This document shows, piece after piece, positions 14,683 through 23,208 of a stretch of DNA of 64,000 nt. The number at the start of each line of letters is the position of its first letter. Positions within the stretch are counted from its first letter, which is position 1. The notes under the pieces are model-generated. The model had not been told where the DNA came from, ran no database searches, and saw only the letters and a list, made by a program, of their open reading frames with translations. The DNA comes from Oscillospiraceae bacterium (GTDB lineage: Bacteria; Bacillota_A; Clostridia; Oscillospirales; Oscillospiraceae), in assembly GCA_017459865.1 (NCBI GenBank), contig JAFUCD010000002.1, positions 124,001-188,000 on the forward strand. The letters are read 5' to 3'. A program made the translations under genes and the position numbers.

Positions 14683-15390
14683 ATGAACTGTCGTTACTGC
14701 GGCGCGCCCATGCGGGACGACGCCGTGCTCTGTACCGCGTGCGGCAAGCTGACGCCGGAATTTGAGCGCACCTATCGGCGCCCGGATCCGACGGTTGGCG
14801 CCGCGCGCACACCGAACGTCTATCGCAGCTACAGCCCGGAGGTCCCCGCCTCACCGGTCTATCGCAGCGCGAAGACGCCCGATCCCGCCAAGACGCACAA
14901 CAAGCTCTCCATGCAGCCGCGGCAGCTTCTGCTGCTCGTGATCGGCGCGATCGTTGCGTTCGGGCTGCTCTCGATCCTGCTCGGCGCGATCCTGCCGGAG
15001 GAAACGACCGAGGCATACCGCGAGGCGATCGAGGCCGAGCCCGGCGCGGTCTCGGATTATGCGGCGCTGGTGGACGCGTACCTCGACGCCTGTGCCGAAA
15101 ATGACGTGTCCGCTGCGCATGCGCTGTTCGCGCCCGCCGTGCGGCAGGAGCTCGCGGAGGAGGATCCGTACACGGAATACTATGGGATGGAAGTCGAATC
15201 GTATCATGTGACGGACGTATATCCCCACAGCGACGCAGACGCCGCGGGTGTGGGCTTCCTGCTGGACGAGACCGTCGACGCCTATACCGATGTGGAGGTG
15301 TATGTGCGCTGTGCAGATGACGAGGACAGGCTTCTGGACTTTGAGCTCGTGCAGATCGACGGCACATGGTATCTTTATGATATTTGGTAA
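14683..15390 (+). CDS. Zinc-ribbon membrane protein with extracytoplasmic domain
   Basis: 235 residues. MNCRYCGAPM and VLCTACGKL form an N-terminal zinc ribbon, a polar linker follows, then one membrane segment (LLLLVIGAIVAFGLLSILLGAIL, about 86-107, given partly) and an outer domain of about 125 residues resembling small cystatin/NTF2-like domains (ALVDAYLDACAENDVSAAHALF ... TWYLYDIW at the end). The layout recurs in Clostridia but the function is unknown. GGAGGAAGAA precedes the ATG. It lies between the Spx-like gene and the SLH L,D-transpeptidase in one apparent operon, suggesting an envelope role. Confidence 0.75.
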   Translation: MNCRYCGAPMRDDAVLCTACGKLTPEFERTYRRPDPTVGAARTPNVYRSYSPEVPASPVYRSAKTPDPAKTHNKLSMQPRQLLLLVIGAIVAFGLLSILLGAILPEETTEAYREAIEAEPGAVSDYAALVDAYLDACAENDVSAAHALFAPAVRQELAEEDPYTEYYGMEVESYHVTDVYPHSDADAAGVGFLLDETVDAYTDVEVYVRCADDEDRLLDFELVQIDGTWYLYDIW

Positions 15391-15417
15391 TATTCAATAT
15401 AGAGGAGAAGCAATACT

Positions 15418-17373
15418 ATGAAAAAACGTTACATTGCTTTGCTGCTGGCGCTCCTGAGCGTGTTCTCGCTGGCGTTTGCGGCCATGCCGGCTTCCGCGGC
15501 GGGATCGGACAACGCCGCCGTGCCGATGGAGACAACGCCGGCCGATCCGGGCGAATCCCCCGATCCGGGCGAGTCTCCCGATCCGGGCGAATCTCCTGAC
15601 CCGGGCGAATCCCCCGAGCCGGACGAATCCCCCGAGCCGGACGAGTCTCCCGAGCCGAGCGAGCCGCTGAAGCCCGCCGGACCGTGGTACGAGGACGCGA
15701 TGAATTATGCCGTGCAGGAGGGTCTGCTCAAGGGTGACGACAAGGGCAATCTGAACCCGGAAAAGAGCGCCACCCGCGCCGAGGTCATCACGATCCTGAT
15801 GCGCATCTTCCGCAACACCCAGACCAAGGGCCTGTCGCACTATCTCGACATGAACACGTCCGACTGGTTCTACAAGGACATGTGCACGGCGGCGGCGATG
15901 AATGTTCTCAACGGCTACACCGACCGCACGATGCGCCCGAACGCGCCCATCACGCGCGAGGAGGCGTTTGCGCTGATCGCGCGCGTCTTCGCCATCAGCA
16001 GCGGCGATACTTCGTCTCTGGACCGCTTCTATGACAAGGGCAGCGTCGGCGAATGGGCGCAGCCCGCGCTTGCCGGCATGGTCGAGCAGGGCATCCTGAA
16101 CGGCGACGGCTATGCGCTGCACCCGAAGGACCAGATCACCCGCGCCGAGATCGCGCAGGTGCTGTATAATCTCAACATCACCATCACGGACGATCCCGCG
16201 GAGATCCCCGAGGACGGCATCGTGGTCTACCACGGTAAGCAGCCTGTGGACATCGAGGGCTTCAAGGGCAAGCTCTTCCTCGGCGGCGGCTGCGGCAGCA
16301 GCGCGACCGTGAACGGCAGCGCGCCGGAGGCGGGACTTTATGTCCGCACGGACCCGGGCGCGACCGTGACGCTCAACGGCACCGTGAAGGAGACGCGGCT
16401 GCTGAGCGCGAACACGAAGCTCGTCGGTCCCGGCAACGCCGGCAGCGTGGAGCGCGCGGCGGTGGACTGCACCGTCTCCTGCGCCAACACGGGCGTCACC
16501 AATACTTATGACCGCAGCATCTACGGCGCGAAGATGTATGGCTCGGGCGTAACGGCGCTCACGCCGGAAAACCGCACCGTCACCTTCACGCTGACCATCG
16601 ACGGCAGCGGCTGCGACTATTCGACCAAGCCCAACGGCCGCTGGGCGATCCTGACCTGGACGAAGAATGGCGTGCAGGCCGGCACCAAGCAGGTCTGGCT
16701 CGGCTATTCGCCCACGACGGAGACCTTCACGGTTTCCGAGCCGCTGTGGACGCCCACGCTCTCCGGCTCGCATGACTATCACTTCATCCTGCTTTACGGC
16801 ACGGACATGCTGGCGGCGGACGTCTCCGTTCCGATCCAGAACTACACCGCCGCGGAGTATCAGCAGCTCCAGTCCCGCAGCTATCCCTATCAGATCGAGG
16901 TCGTGCGCAACCAGTGCACGGTGCTGATCTATGGTCAGGACAAGGCCGGCAACTATAACATCCTCTACCGCGTCTGCGTCTGCAGCCCCGGCTACGCCAC
17001 GCCGCTCGGCACCTTCCGCACGCCGCAGAAGATGCGCTGGCACCCGCTGATGGGCGGCGTCTGGGGACAGTACTGCACGCAGATCTACGCCGGATATCTG
17101 TTCCACTCCGTGTACTATCATACGTCCGACCCGAGCACGCTCTATGCCAGCGCCTATAACCAGCTCGGCACCATCTGCTCACACGGCTGCGTGCGTCTGA
17201 CGGTGGCGGACGCCAAGTGGATCTATGACAACTGCCGCCTCGGCACGGTCGTGCGGATCTACGACAGCAGCTGGCTCCCGGTCCCGAAGCCCACCGCGCA
17301 GAAGATCCCCTACAGCGGCGTGCTCAGCGGCTGGGATCCCACCGACCCCGACCCGCGCAACCCCTGGCATTAA
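15418..17373 (+). CDS. SLH-domain L,D-transpeptidase (YkuD)
   Basis: 651 residues. Signal peptide (MKKRYIALLLALLSVFSLAF, cleavage likely after ASA near 29), then a Pro-Glu-Ser-Asp repeat linker (43-84), three SLH units (about 88-262: WYEDAMNYAVQEGLLKGDD, YTDRTMRPNAPITREEAF, LNGDGYALHPKDQITRAE), a middle beta-rich region and a C-terminal L,D-transpeptidase domain. The catalytic motif is SHGCVRL with nucleophile Cys591 and His589. It should sit on the wall through SLH binding to secondary polymer and form 3-3 cross-links or attach proteins. GAGGAG precedes ATG. Last gene of the 14318 operon. Confidence 0.92.
   Translation: MKKRYIALLLALLSVFSLAFAAMPASAAGSDNAAVPMETTPADPGESPDPGESPDPGESPDPGESPEPDESPEPDESPEPSEPLKPAGPWYEDAMNYAVQEGLLKGDDKGNLNPEKSATRAEVITILMRIFRNTQTKGLSHYLDMNTSDWFYKDMCTAAAMNVLNGYTDRTMRPNAPITREEAFALIARVFAISSGDTSSLDRFYDKGSVGEWAQPALAGMVEQGILNGDGYALHPKDQITRAEIAQVLYNLNITITDDPAEIPEDGIVVYHGKQPVDIEGFKGKLFLGGGCGSSATVNGSAPEAGLYVRTDPGATVTLNGTVKETRLLSANTKLVGPGNAGSVERAAVDCTVSCANTGVTNTYDRSIYGAKMYGSGVTALTPENRTVTFTLTIDGSGCDYSTKPNGRWAILTWTKNGVQAGTKQVWLGYSPTTETFTVSEPLWTPTLSGSHDYHFILLYGTDMLAADVSVPIQNYTAAEYQQLQSRSYPYQIEVVRNQCTVLIYGQDKAGNYNILYRVCVCSPGYATPLGTFRTPQKMRWHPLMGGVWGQYCTQIYAGYLFHSVYYHTSDPSTLYASAYNQLGTICSHGCVRLTVADAKWIYDNCRLGTVVRIYDSSWLPVPKPTAQKIPYSGVLSGWDPTDPDPRNPWH
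15544..15651 (+). repeat. 18-bp tandem repeat in the SLH transpeptidase gene
   Basis: Six head-to-tail copies of a unit like GATCCGGGCGAATCCCCC (later copies begin GAGCCGGAC), plus a decayed seventh to 15669. They encode DPGESP/EPDESP units of the linker. In-frame length changes by slippage would lengthen or shorten the spacer between wall anchor and signal peptide. Confidence 0.95.
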
Positions 17374-17389
17374 AAGAAAAGCACGAACC

Positions 17390-17419
17390 AAAAAAGGACG
17401 GAGCGATCCGTCCTTTTTT
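17390..17419 (+). terminator. Terminator of the SLH transpeptidase operon
   Basis: AAAAAAGGACGGA / TCCGTCCTTTTTT with a GCGA loop. Confidence 0.93.
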
Positions 17420-17449
17420 GCGCATCCGTATCCGACAGTACCGATTCGT

Positions 17450-17478
17450 TTGACGGAAATGGACGACTTGTGTATAAT
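17450..17478 (+). promoter_or_regulatory. Promoter of the 130-residue Cys-rich gene
   Basis: TTGACG, 17 bases, TATAAT, 61 bases before the start. Confidence 0.85.
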
Positions 17479-17538
17479 AAGGATCAGAGGCTGTTCGGAT
17501 CATTCCGAACAAATCGGAGAGAGAAAGGAAACGAGAAA

Positions 17539-17931
17539 ATGAACAGCAACAGCACAAACAAGCCCAATTGGGTCGTGATCATCTCCGCGCTGTTGATCAC
17601 AGCCGGTATCCTTGCGTCCTGCTTTGGGTCCAGCGGATCCAGCGGCGGCGGAAGCGGGCGTACGGCGACCTGCAAGTCCTGCGGACGCAGCTTTCCCGCG
17701 GGAGACTCCGGCGGAAACTATATGAGCATCGCCAGAACCGGCATGTGCAAGAACTGCTACAACAATTACCAGTGGGGCAAGGACGCCATCGGCGCGGAAG
17801 CAAGGCCGGACGTGCTCGGCGGTAACTGTGACGAAGCGGTGCATGCCTTCAGCGTCTCTGCCGTCTGGGCGGAATGCGTTTGGGACCACAGCCTCCTGTG
17901 CCTGATGCCCTCGTTTGCAGACGCGGCGTAA
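17539..17931 (+). CDS. Membrane-anchored Cys-pair protein, C-terminus unusual
   Basis: 130 residues from ATG 17539, which follows AAAGGAAAC; earlier in-frame codons overlap the promoter region and are not used. One membrane segment (WVVIISALLITAGILASCF), a Gly/Ser linker and a zinc-ribbon-like pair CKSCGRSF ... MCKNCYNNYQWGKDA. Similar small proteins normally end soon after that last motif. Here ~45 more residues follow with a different, Ala/Val/Cys-rich character (SVSAVWAECVWDHSLLCLM), which may be an out-of-frame extension after loss of a stop. Function unknown. Confidence 0.65.
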   Translation: MNSNSTNKPNWVVIISALLITAGILASCFGSSGSSGGGSGRTATCKSCGRSFPAGDSGGNYMSIARTGMCKNCYNNYQWGKDAIGAEARPDVLGGNCDEAVHAFSVSAVWAECVWDHSLLCLMPSFADAA

Positions 17932-17944
17932 CCTATAAGTGCGA

Positions 17945-17985
17945 ATACACCCTGCAGCGTGCCGGAGCTGCAGGGTGTATCTTCT
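17945..17985. terminator. Terminator between convergent genes
   Basis: Perfect 14-base stem ATACACCCTGCAGC / GCTGCAGGGTGTAT with an 8-base loop, then CTTCTTGT on the plus strand. Confidence 0.8.
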
Positions 17986-18010
17986 TGTCCGAAAGTCCTG
18001 AGCGGAACGG

Positions 18011-19081
18011 TCACACGATGATGAGCTCCTTCGGCGAGTGCGTCAGGACCTCGGCGCCGTCCTTGGTCAGGTGCATGACGTCCTCGATGCGGACGCCGAA
18101 GCGGCCTGGGATGTAGATGCCGGGCTCCGCGGAGCAGACCGTGTGCTCCGGCATGGGGAACTGGTTCGTCGGCGTGCAGTTCGGCGCCTCGTGGATGTCG
18201 AGCCCCAGACTGTGCCCGAAGCTGTGCGTGAAGTATTCGCCGTAGCCCGCCTCGGTGATCACGTCGCGGGCGGCGCCGTCGATCGCGGCACCGCTCACGC
18301 CCGCGCGGGCGATCGCGATGCCGGCGAGCTGTGCGCGCAGCACCGTGTCATAGACGGTGCGCATCTCGTCCGTCACGTGTCCGACGGCGACGGTGCGCGT
18401 CATGTCGGAGCAGTAGCCGCCCTTGAGACAGCCGAAGTCCATCGTCACGAAGTCGCCCGCCTGCACCTTTGCGTCAGAGGGCACGCCGTGCGGCATGCTG
18501 CCGCGCGCGCCCGCGACGACGATCGGATCGAAGGAGTTGCCCTCCGCGCCGCGCAGCAGCATCTGGTAGACGAGCTCGGCGGCGATCTCCCGCTCCGTCA
18601 CACCCGGGCGGATGCGCTTGAGCACCTCGGCGAAGGCAGCGTCGGTGATGTCCTGCGCCGCGCGCAGATACTCCAGCTCGTGCGGCTGCTTTTCCGAGCG
18701 GAGGCGGTTGAGAATGCCCTGCGCGTTCTGCAGCGGGCAGCCCAGCAGCTTTTCATACATGGTGAACTGCTGATGCGTCAGACAGCCGTCCTCGGCGCCG
18801 AGCCTGGTGATGCCGTGCGTCTCCAGCAGCTGCTTCAGGATCGCGCGCGCGGGGTTCTCCTGATTGCAGAGCAGCACCTCGGCGCTGTCCCCGATGGCGG
18901 CGCGGCACGCCTCGATATAGCGCCCGTCGATGATCACGTATGCCTGCTCCGGCGTGATGAGCACCACGCCGTCCGAGGAGGGGAAGCCAGTGGCATAATA
19001 GCGGTTCTTGCTGTCGATGAGCAGCAGCGCCTCCAGCTCCGCCGCCGCGATCGCGTTACGAATTCGTTCCAGATTTTGCAT
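18011..19081 (-). CDS. M24 family aminopeptidase (Xaa-Pro peptidase type)
   Basis: 356 residues: an N-terminal creatinase-like domain (ALLLIDSKNRYYATGFPSSD) and a C-terminal pita-bread domain. Metal ligands are seen in FVTMDFGCLKGGYCSDMTRT (two Asp), HSFGHSLGLDIHE (His), VCSAEPGIYI (Glu) and GVRIEDV (Glu). It removes N-terminal residues ahead of proline. Start ATG 19081 (MQNLERI) follows GGAGGAAAGG; the frame open up to 19162 overlaps the divergent promoter. It is divergent from dacA, about 140 bases between starts. Confidence 0.94.
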   Translation of the reverse strand: MQNLERIRNAIAAAELEALLLIDSKNRYYATGFPSSDGVVLITPEQAYVIIDGRYIEACRAAIGDSAEVLLCNQENPARAILKQLLETHGITRLGAEDGCLTHQQFTMYEKLLGCPLQNAQGILNRLRSEKQPHELEYLRAAQDITDAAFAEVLKRIRPGVTEREIAAELVYQMLLRGAEGNSFDPIVVAGARGSMPHGVPSDAKVQAGDFVTMDFGCLKGGYCSDMTRTVAVGHVTDEMRTVYDTVLRAQLAGIAIARAGVSGAAIDGAARDVITEAGYGEYFTHSFGHSLGLDIHEAPNCTPTNQFPMPEHTVCSAEPGIYIPGRFGVRIEDVMHLTKDGAEVLTHSPKELIIV

Positions 19082-19148
19082 AAGTGTTCCTTTCCTCCCG
19101 GCGCCGGGACAAAAACCAAAAAGAATCCAAAAGATTCGATTTTTGGCA

Positions 19149-19177
19149 TTGCTTTTCGACACCGAAGAAATTATAAT
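19149..19177 (+). promoter_or_regulatory. Promoter of the DacA-type gene
   Basis: TTGCTT, 17 bases, TATAAT, 46 bases before ATG 19224. Confidence 0.65.
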
Positions 19178-19223
19178 AACAAAAGGTCATGCAATACTAT
19201 ACCACATTTCGTCGGAGAAGCGT

Positions 19224-20843
19224 ATGAAAAATACTAAATTTTTATCCCTGATCTGTCTGCTTTGCATTTTGTTCTCCCTTTTTACGCCGGCACTTGCCGT
19301 CAGCTACGCCCCGGAGAGCACCACCGCGACAGAGACCGATGGGACGGATGCGACAGAAGCTCCGGAAAAAACGGACGCGTCAGATGACGGGGAGACGTCG
19401 GACGACGCGAACACGTCCTCGGACGCCGAGGCGCTGACGACGGAGCCCGCCGGTCAGAAGGCGGGGGACTACTATGCCGGCATCGGCACGGTCGACGCCC
19501 CCCAGATCTCGGCGCGCAACGCGCTGCTGATCGATCTGGAGACGGGCACGACGTATTTTTCACGCGATCCGGACGCGCGCGCCTATCCCGCGAGCCTGAC
19601 GAAGATCCTCACCGTGCTGCTCGCCGTGGAGGCGATCGAGCGCGGCGACCTCGATCTCAAGCAGGAGATCACCGCCGGGGAGGACTGCCTGCAGGGACTC
19701 GATGAGCAGTCCAGCACCGCGGGCATCGTGCCCGGCGAGACCATGACGCTTGAAAACTATCTCTACTGCGCCATGATCTCCTCCGCGAACGAGGCCTGCA
19801 ACGTCATCGCGACGACGGTCTCCGGCAGCATCGACGCCTTTGTCGAGCGCATGAACAGCCGCGCCGTGGAACTCGGCTGCACGGATACGCACTTTGTCAA
19901 TCCCCACGGCATGCCGGACGACGACCACTATACCACCGCCTCGGATCTGGCAAAGATCACGCAGGAGGCCATGCAGCACGATCTGTTCGTCACGGTCTGC
20001 AACACGCTCAGCCGCACGATCCCCGCGACGAACAAGTCCGATACGCGCGAGCTGCAGAACACCAACGGTCTGATCAACAGAAATTCCGTCATGTATCCCG
20101 GCTACTACTATGAGCCGGCGGCCGGCGTCAAGACCGGGCACACGAACGCCGCGGGCTACTGCCTGGTCTCCACAGCCCTGAAGGACGACATCCACATGCT
20201 CTGCATCGTGCTCGGCGCGGGGGAGGGCACGCGTGACAACGGCACCGCGGACTACTACAGCTTCACCGATTCCATCACGCTCTACCGCTGGGTGTTCGAT
20301 CACTTCAGCCGCCAGACCATTCTCGGCAGCACCGAGCTTGTGGGCAGCGTCCACGTCGAGCAGGGCAGCGATACCGACAGCGTCGCCCTGCGCCCGCAGA
20401 ACGATATCATCGCCGTGCTCCCCAACGGCGTCTCGCTCAGCGAGTACGAGCGCAAGATCACCGTCTATTCCGAGCGCGACAACGTCACGCTCACGGCGCC
20501 GATCTCCGCCGGAGAGGTGCTCGGCGAGATCTCCATCGAGAAGGACGGCGTCGTCTATGGCACCGCTCCGCTGGTCGCTACGGTCGATGTGGCGGTCGCG
20601 CGCGGCGCTGTGCTGCGCTCCGGACTGCGTGCGTTTTTTGCCCATCCGGTCGTGATCGGTATCCTGCTCGTTGCGATCGCCGTGATCGTGCTGTACATCA
20701 TGATGCTCGTGCGCTATCACAAGCGTCAGAAGGCGCGCAAGCGCGCCGCTGCCCGCGCCCGCCGCGAGGCCAGCGCCAGACGGGAGCACCAGGCGCGCGA
20801 TGAGATCCTGCGCGAGCTTACGCGGGATACGCGCGGACGCTGA
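19224..20843 (+). CDS. D-alanyl-D-alanine carboxypeptidase, DacA/PBP5 type (S11)
   Basis: 539 residues. Signal peptide (cleavage likely after ALA, ~25), an acidic Thr/Asp/Glu linker to ~80, then the penicillin-binding fold with SxxK in YPASLTKIL (Ser124, Lys127), SxN in ISSANEACN (Ser187, Asn189) and KTG in GVKTGHTNAAG. A PBP5-like C-terminal beta domain is followed by a membrane segment (VVIGILLVAIAVIVLYIMML) and a long Arg/Ala-rich cytoplasmic tail, more elaborate than the usual amphipathic helix. It trims pentapeptides in peptidoglycan. ATG 19224 follows CGGAGAAG. Confidence 0.94.
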   Translation: MKNTKFLSLICLLCILFSLFTPALAVSYAPESTTATETDGTDATEAPEKTDASDDGETSDDANTSSDAEALTTEPAGQKAGDYYAGIGTVDAPQISARNALLIDLETGTTYFSRDPDARAYPASLTKILTVLLAVEAIERGDLDLKQEITAGEDCLQGLDEQSSTAGIVPGETMTLENYLYCAMISSANEACNVIATTVSGSIDAFVERMNSRAVELGCTDTHFVNPHGMPDDDHYTTASDLAKITQEAMQHDLFVTVCNTLSRTIPATNKSDTRELQNTNGLINRNSVMYPGYYYEPAAGVKTGHTNAAGYCLVSTALKDDIHMLCIVLGAGEGTRDNGTADYYSFTDSITLYRWVFDHFSRQTILGSTELVGSVHVEQGSDTDSVALRPQNDIIAVLPNGVSLSEYERKITVYSERDNVTLTAPISAGEVLGEISIEKDGVVYGTAPLVATVDVAVARGAVLRSGLRAFFAHPVVIGILLVAIAVIVLYIMMLVRYHKRQKARKRAAARARREASARREHQARDEILRELTRDTRGR

Positions 20844-20863
20844 CCGAATGACATTATTTTCAT

Positions 20864-20894
20864 AAAAAGCTGTCTCTTGGGAGGCAGCTTTTTT
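20864..20894 (+). terminator. Terminator of the DacA-type gene
   Basis: AAAAGCTGTCTC / GAGGCAGCTTTT with a short loop, then TTTT; one G-U type pair. Confidence 0.85.
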
Positions 20895-20943
20895 GCTGCG
20901 GCAAAAATCCTTAAAATATTTACATCTTTTTCAAAATGACGAC

Positions 20944-20972
20944 TTGAAAGTGCTTAACAATCATGTTATAAT
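20944..20972 (+). promoter_or_regulatory. rex promoter with internal inverted repeat
   Basis: TTGAAA, 17 bases, TATAAT. Between the two boxes lies TAACA-ATCA-TGTTA (20955-20968), an inverted repeat overlapping the -10 edge and well placed for an operator. Its half-sites point the opposite way to the usual clostridial Rex box (TTGTTAA...TTAACAA), so Rex autoregulation is only a possibility. Confidence 0.7.
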
Positions 20973-21038
20973 TCTATCGATTTTGTGAGAAAACGCGAAT
21001 GAACATCCAAAATATGTCATTTTGCGTGGGAGGGCACC

Positions 21039-21710
21039 GTGAAACGTATCAAAGTATCGAATAATGTCATCAGAAGAATGCCGCGCTACCTGCGCAAGCT
21101 GGATGATCTGAGCGCTGCCGGTGTGGAGCGCATCTCCTCCGGTGAGCTGGGGCGTCAGATGGGGCTCACACCGTCCCAGATCCGTCAGGACTTCAGCTGC
21201 TTCGGCGAATTCGGGCAGCAGGGATACGGGTACAACGTCATTGCGCTGCGCGGTGAGATCGCGAAGATCCTCGGTATGGACCGCAGCTATACCGCCGTGC
21301 TCGTCGGCGTCGGCAACATCGGTCATGCGCTGATGGAGAACTTCTGCTTTGAGCAGTATGGCTTCACGCTCCGGGGCGCGTTCGATATCAACCCCGATCT
21401 CGTGGGCAAGGAAGTGCATGGCGTCGCCGTCCATAACTTCAGCGAGCTGAACAACGTGCTCGGCGAGCTGCAGCCGGATGTGGCGGTGCTCTGCGTCCCG
21501 AAGAGCATGGCGAACCCGATCGCGAACGAGGTCGCAAAGGCGGGCGTGCCCGCGATCTGGAACTTCACGAACATCGAGCTCCAGTTCGAGGACGAGGCGC
21601 CGATCATCGAGAACATCCACTTCTCTGACAGCCTGCTCACGCTCGGCTATTATCTGGCGGAGAGCATGGACGAAGCGGCTGCCCGCGCCGCGCGCAGCAA
21701 TCACGCCTGA
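21039..21710 (+). CDS. rex: Redox-sensing transcriptional repressor Rex
   Basis: 223 residues, normal length. N-terminal winged helix (IRRMPRYLRKLDDLSAAGV, then GLTPSQIRQDFSCFGEFGQQ) binds operator DNA; the Rossmann domain has VLVGVGNIGHALMEN for NADH/NAD+, GAFDINPDLVGK, and DVAVLCVPKS; the swapped C-terminal helix ends the protein (FSDSLLTLGYYLAE). Rex represses fermentation and respiration genes when NADH/NAD+ is low. The start is GTG, with GGAGGG 7 bases upstream. mnmE follows after 63 bases and a hairpin. Confidence 0.97.
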   Translation: MKRIKVSNNVIRRMPRYLRKLDDLSAAGVERISSGELGRQMGLTPSQIRQDFSCFGEFGQQGYGYNVIALRGEIAKILGMDRSYTAVLVGVGNIGHALMENFCFEQYGFTLRGAFDINPDLVGKEVHGVAVHNFSELNNVLGELQPDVAVLCVPKSMANPIANEVAKAGVPAIWNFTNIELQFEDEAPIIENIHFSDSLLTLGYYLAESMDEAAARAARSNHA

Positions 21711-21726
21711 ACCCAAATGTGCTTAC

Positions 21727-21752
21727 GGGGCTGCCTCAACGGAGGCAGCCCC
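21727..21752 (+). terminator. Hairpin between rex and mnmE
   Basis: Perfect GGGGCTGCCTC / GGAGGCAGCCCC with an AAC-type loop, followed by ATCGTTTTC. A partial terminator; read-through to mnmE is likely because no promoter fits in the remaining 20 bases. Confidence 0.7.
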
Positions 21753-21773
21753 ATCGTTTTCTGGAGGGATCTC

Positions 21774-23141
21774 ATGTCTGATACCATTGCCGCCATCGCG
21801 ACCGGAAACGTCGTCTCGGCGATCGGGATCCTGCGCGTCTCCGGGGAGGAAACGCTTGCGGTGATCGACCGGGTGTTTTTCCCGGCGAACGGCAGACCTA
21901 TGTCCGAGTCGCGCGACCGCCAGCTGGTCTATGGCGCGCTGCGGGATGAGACCGGCGCGACGCTGGATCTCTGTCTCTGCACGATCAGCCGCGCGCCGCA
22001 CAGCTATACCGGCGAGGACACCGCCGAGCTGCAGTGCCATGGATCGCCCACGGTGCTGCGCGCCGGGCTGCAGGCGCTGTTTGCGGCCGGAGCGCGGCAG
22101 GCGCTCGCGGGCGAGTTTTCCAAGCGCGCCTTCTTGAACGACCGAATGGATCTCACGCAGGCGGAGGCCGTCATCGATCTCATCCATTCCGAGACCGCCG
22201 AGGCGGCGAAGAACGCCGCCGGTCAGCTTGCCGGCGCCGTCACGCGCAGGGCGGGGGACATCTACGCCGCGCTCACCGACATCGCCAGCCATTATCACGC
22301 CGTGATCGACTACCCCGATGAGGACATCCCGGCGTTCCGGCTGCAGGCATACAGCGAGACGCTCTCGGACGCCGTCGATACGCTCTCGCGCCTGCTGCGC
22401 ACGTTCTCGCGCGGGCAGCTTCTGCGAGAGGGCGTGCCCGCCGTGATCCTCGGACGTCCGAACGCCGGCAAATCCTCGCTGCTGAACGCCCTTCTGGGCT
22501 ATGACCGCGCGATCGTCACGGACATCCCGGGCACGACGCGCGATACGCTCTCTGAGCGCGCGACGCTCGGCGGTGTGCTGCTGCGCCTGACGGACACCGC
22601 CGGGCTGCGCGAGACGCTCGACCCCGTGGAGTCCATCGGTGTGGCGCGCGCACGCTCCGCCGCAGCGTCGGCGCAGCTCGCCATCGCGGTGTTCGACGCC
22701 GCTGCCCCGCTCACGGAGGACGACCGCCGGGTGATCGAAGCGGCGATGCAGACGGAAAAACGCATCGCGGTATTGAACAAATCCGACCTTTCCATCGTCC
22801 TACAGCCGGAGACCTTTGCGGCGGACTTCGATCGCGTCGTGACCGTCTCCGCCCGGGAGCAGACCGGGCTGGAGTCGCTGGAGGCAGCCGTGCGGGAGCT
22901 GTTCCCGCTGCCGGAGGTCCCGGCGGGGGAGATCCTCACGAATGCCCGCCACGCCGACGCTGTGCGCCGCGCGCTGGAGTCGCTTCAGGCGGCGCAGGAG
23001 GCGATCGCCCTCGGCGTCACGCCGGACGCCGTGCTCACGGAGTGCGAGACGGCCATGGCCGCCATCGGCGAGCTCACCGGCGCGTCCGTGCGCGAGGACA
23101 TCACGCAGCGCATCTTCGCGCGGTTTTGTGTCGGCAAGTGA
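21774..23141 (+). CDS. mnmE: tRNA uridine-34 modification GTPase MnmE
   Basis: 455 residues, full length. The N-terminal domain has the SGEETLAVIDRVFF and APHSYTGEDTAELQCHG signatures that bind the folate donor; the G domain has GRPNAGKSSLLN (G1), DIPGTTRD (G2), DTAGLRE (G3) and NKSD (G4); the C-terminus ends in IFARFCVGK, the conserved CxGK. With MnmG it makes cmnm5U34 in several tRNAs. CTGGAGGG precedes ATG 21774. The gene is usually near mnmG, rnpA and yidC; none is here, so it has been relocated next to rex. Confidence 0.97.
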   Translation: MSDTIAAIATGNVVSAIGILRVSGEETLAVIDRVFFPANGRPMSESRDRQLVYGALRDETGATLDLCLCTISRAPHSYTGEDTAELQCHGSPTVLRAGLQALFAAGARQALAGEFSKRAFLNDRMDLTQAEAVIDLIHSETAEAAKNAAGQLAGAVTRRAGDIYAALTDIASHYHAVIDYPDEDIPAFRLQAYSETLSDAVDTLSRLLRTFSRGQLLREGVPAVILGRPNAGKSSLLNALLGYDRAIVTDIPGTTRDTLSERATLGGVLLRLTDTAGLRETLDPVESIGVARARSAAASAQLAIAVFDAAAPLTEDDRRVIEAAMQTEKRIAVLNKSDLSIVLQPETFAADFDRVVTVSAREQTGLESLEAAVRELFPLPEVPAGEILTNARHADAVRRALESLQAAQEAIALGVTPDAVLTECETAMAAIGELTGASVREDITQRIFARFCVGK

Positions 23142-23208
23142 ATATCACTTGCTTTTTTCCATGGCATGACGGATAATGAAAGGAAACATCCGGTTGGGGA
23201 GGGATGAT

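Noticed and set aside
15544..15669. CRISPR-like array
   Set aside because: Repeats are contiguous 18-bp units without spacers and encode a protein linker.
15394..17121. 575-codon minus-strand frame opposite the SLH transpeptidase
   Set aside because: Histidine/arginine-rich mirror translation of a gene with signal peptide and catalytic motif on the plus strand.
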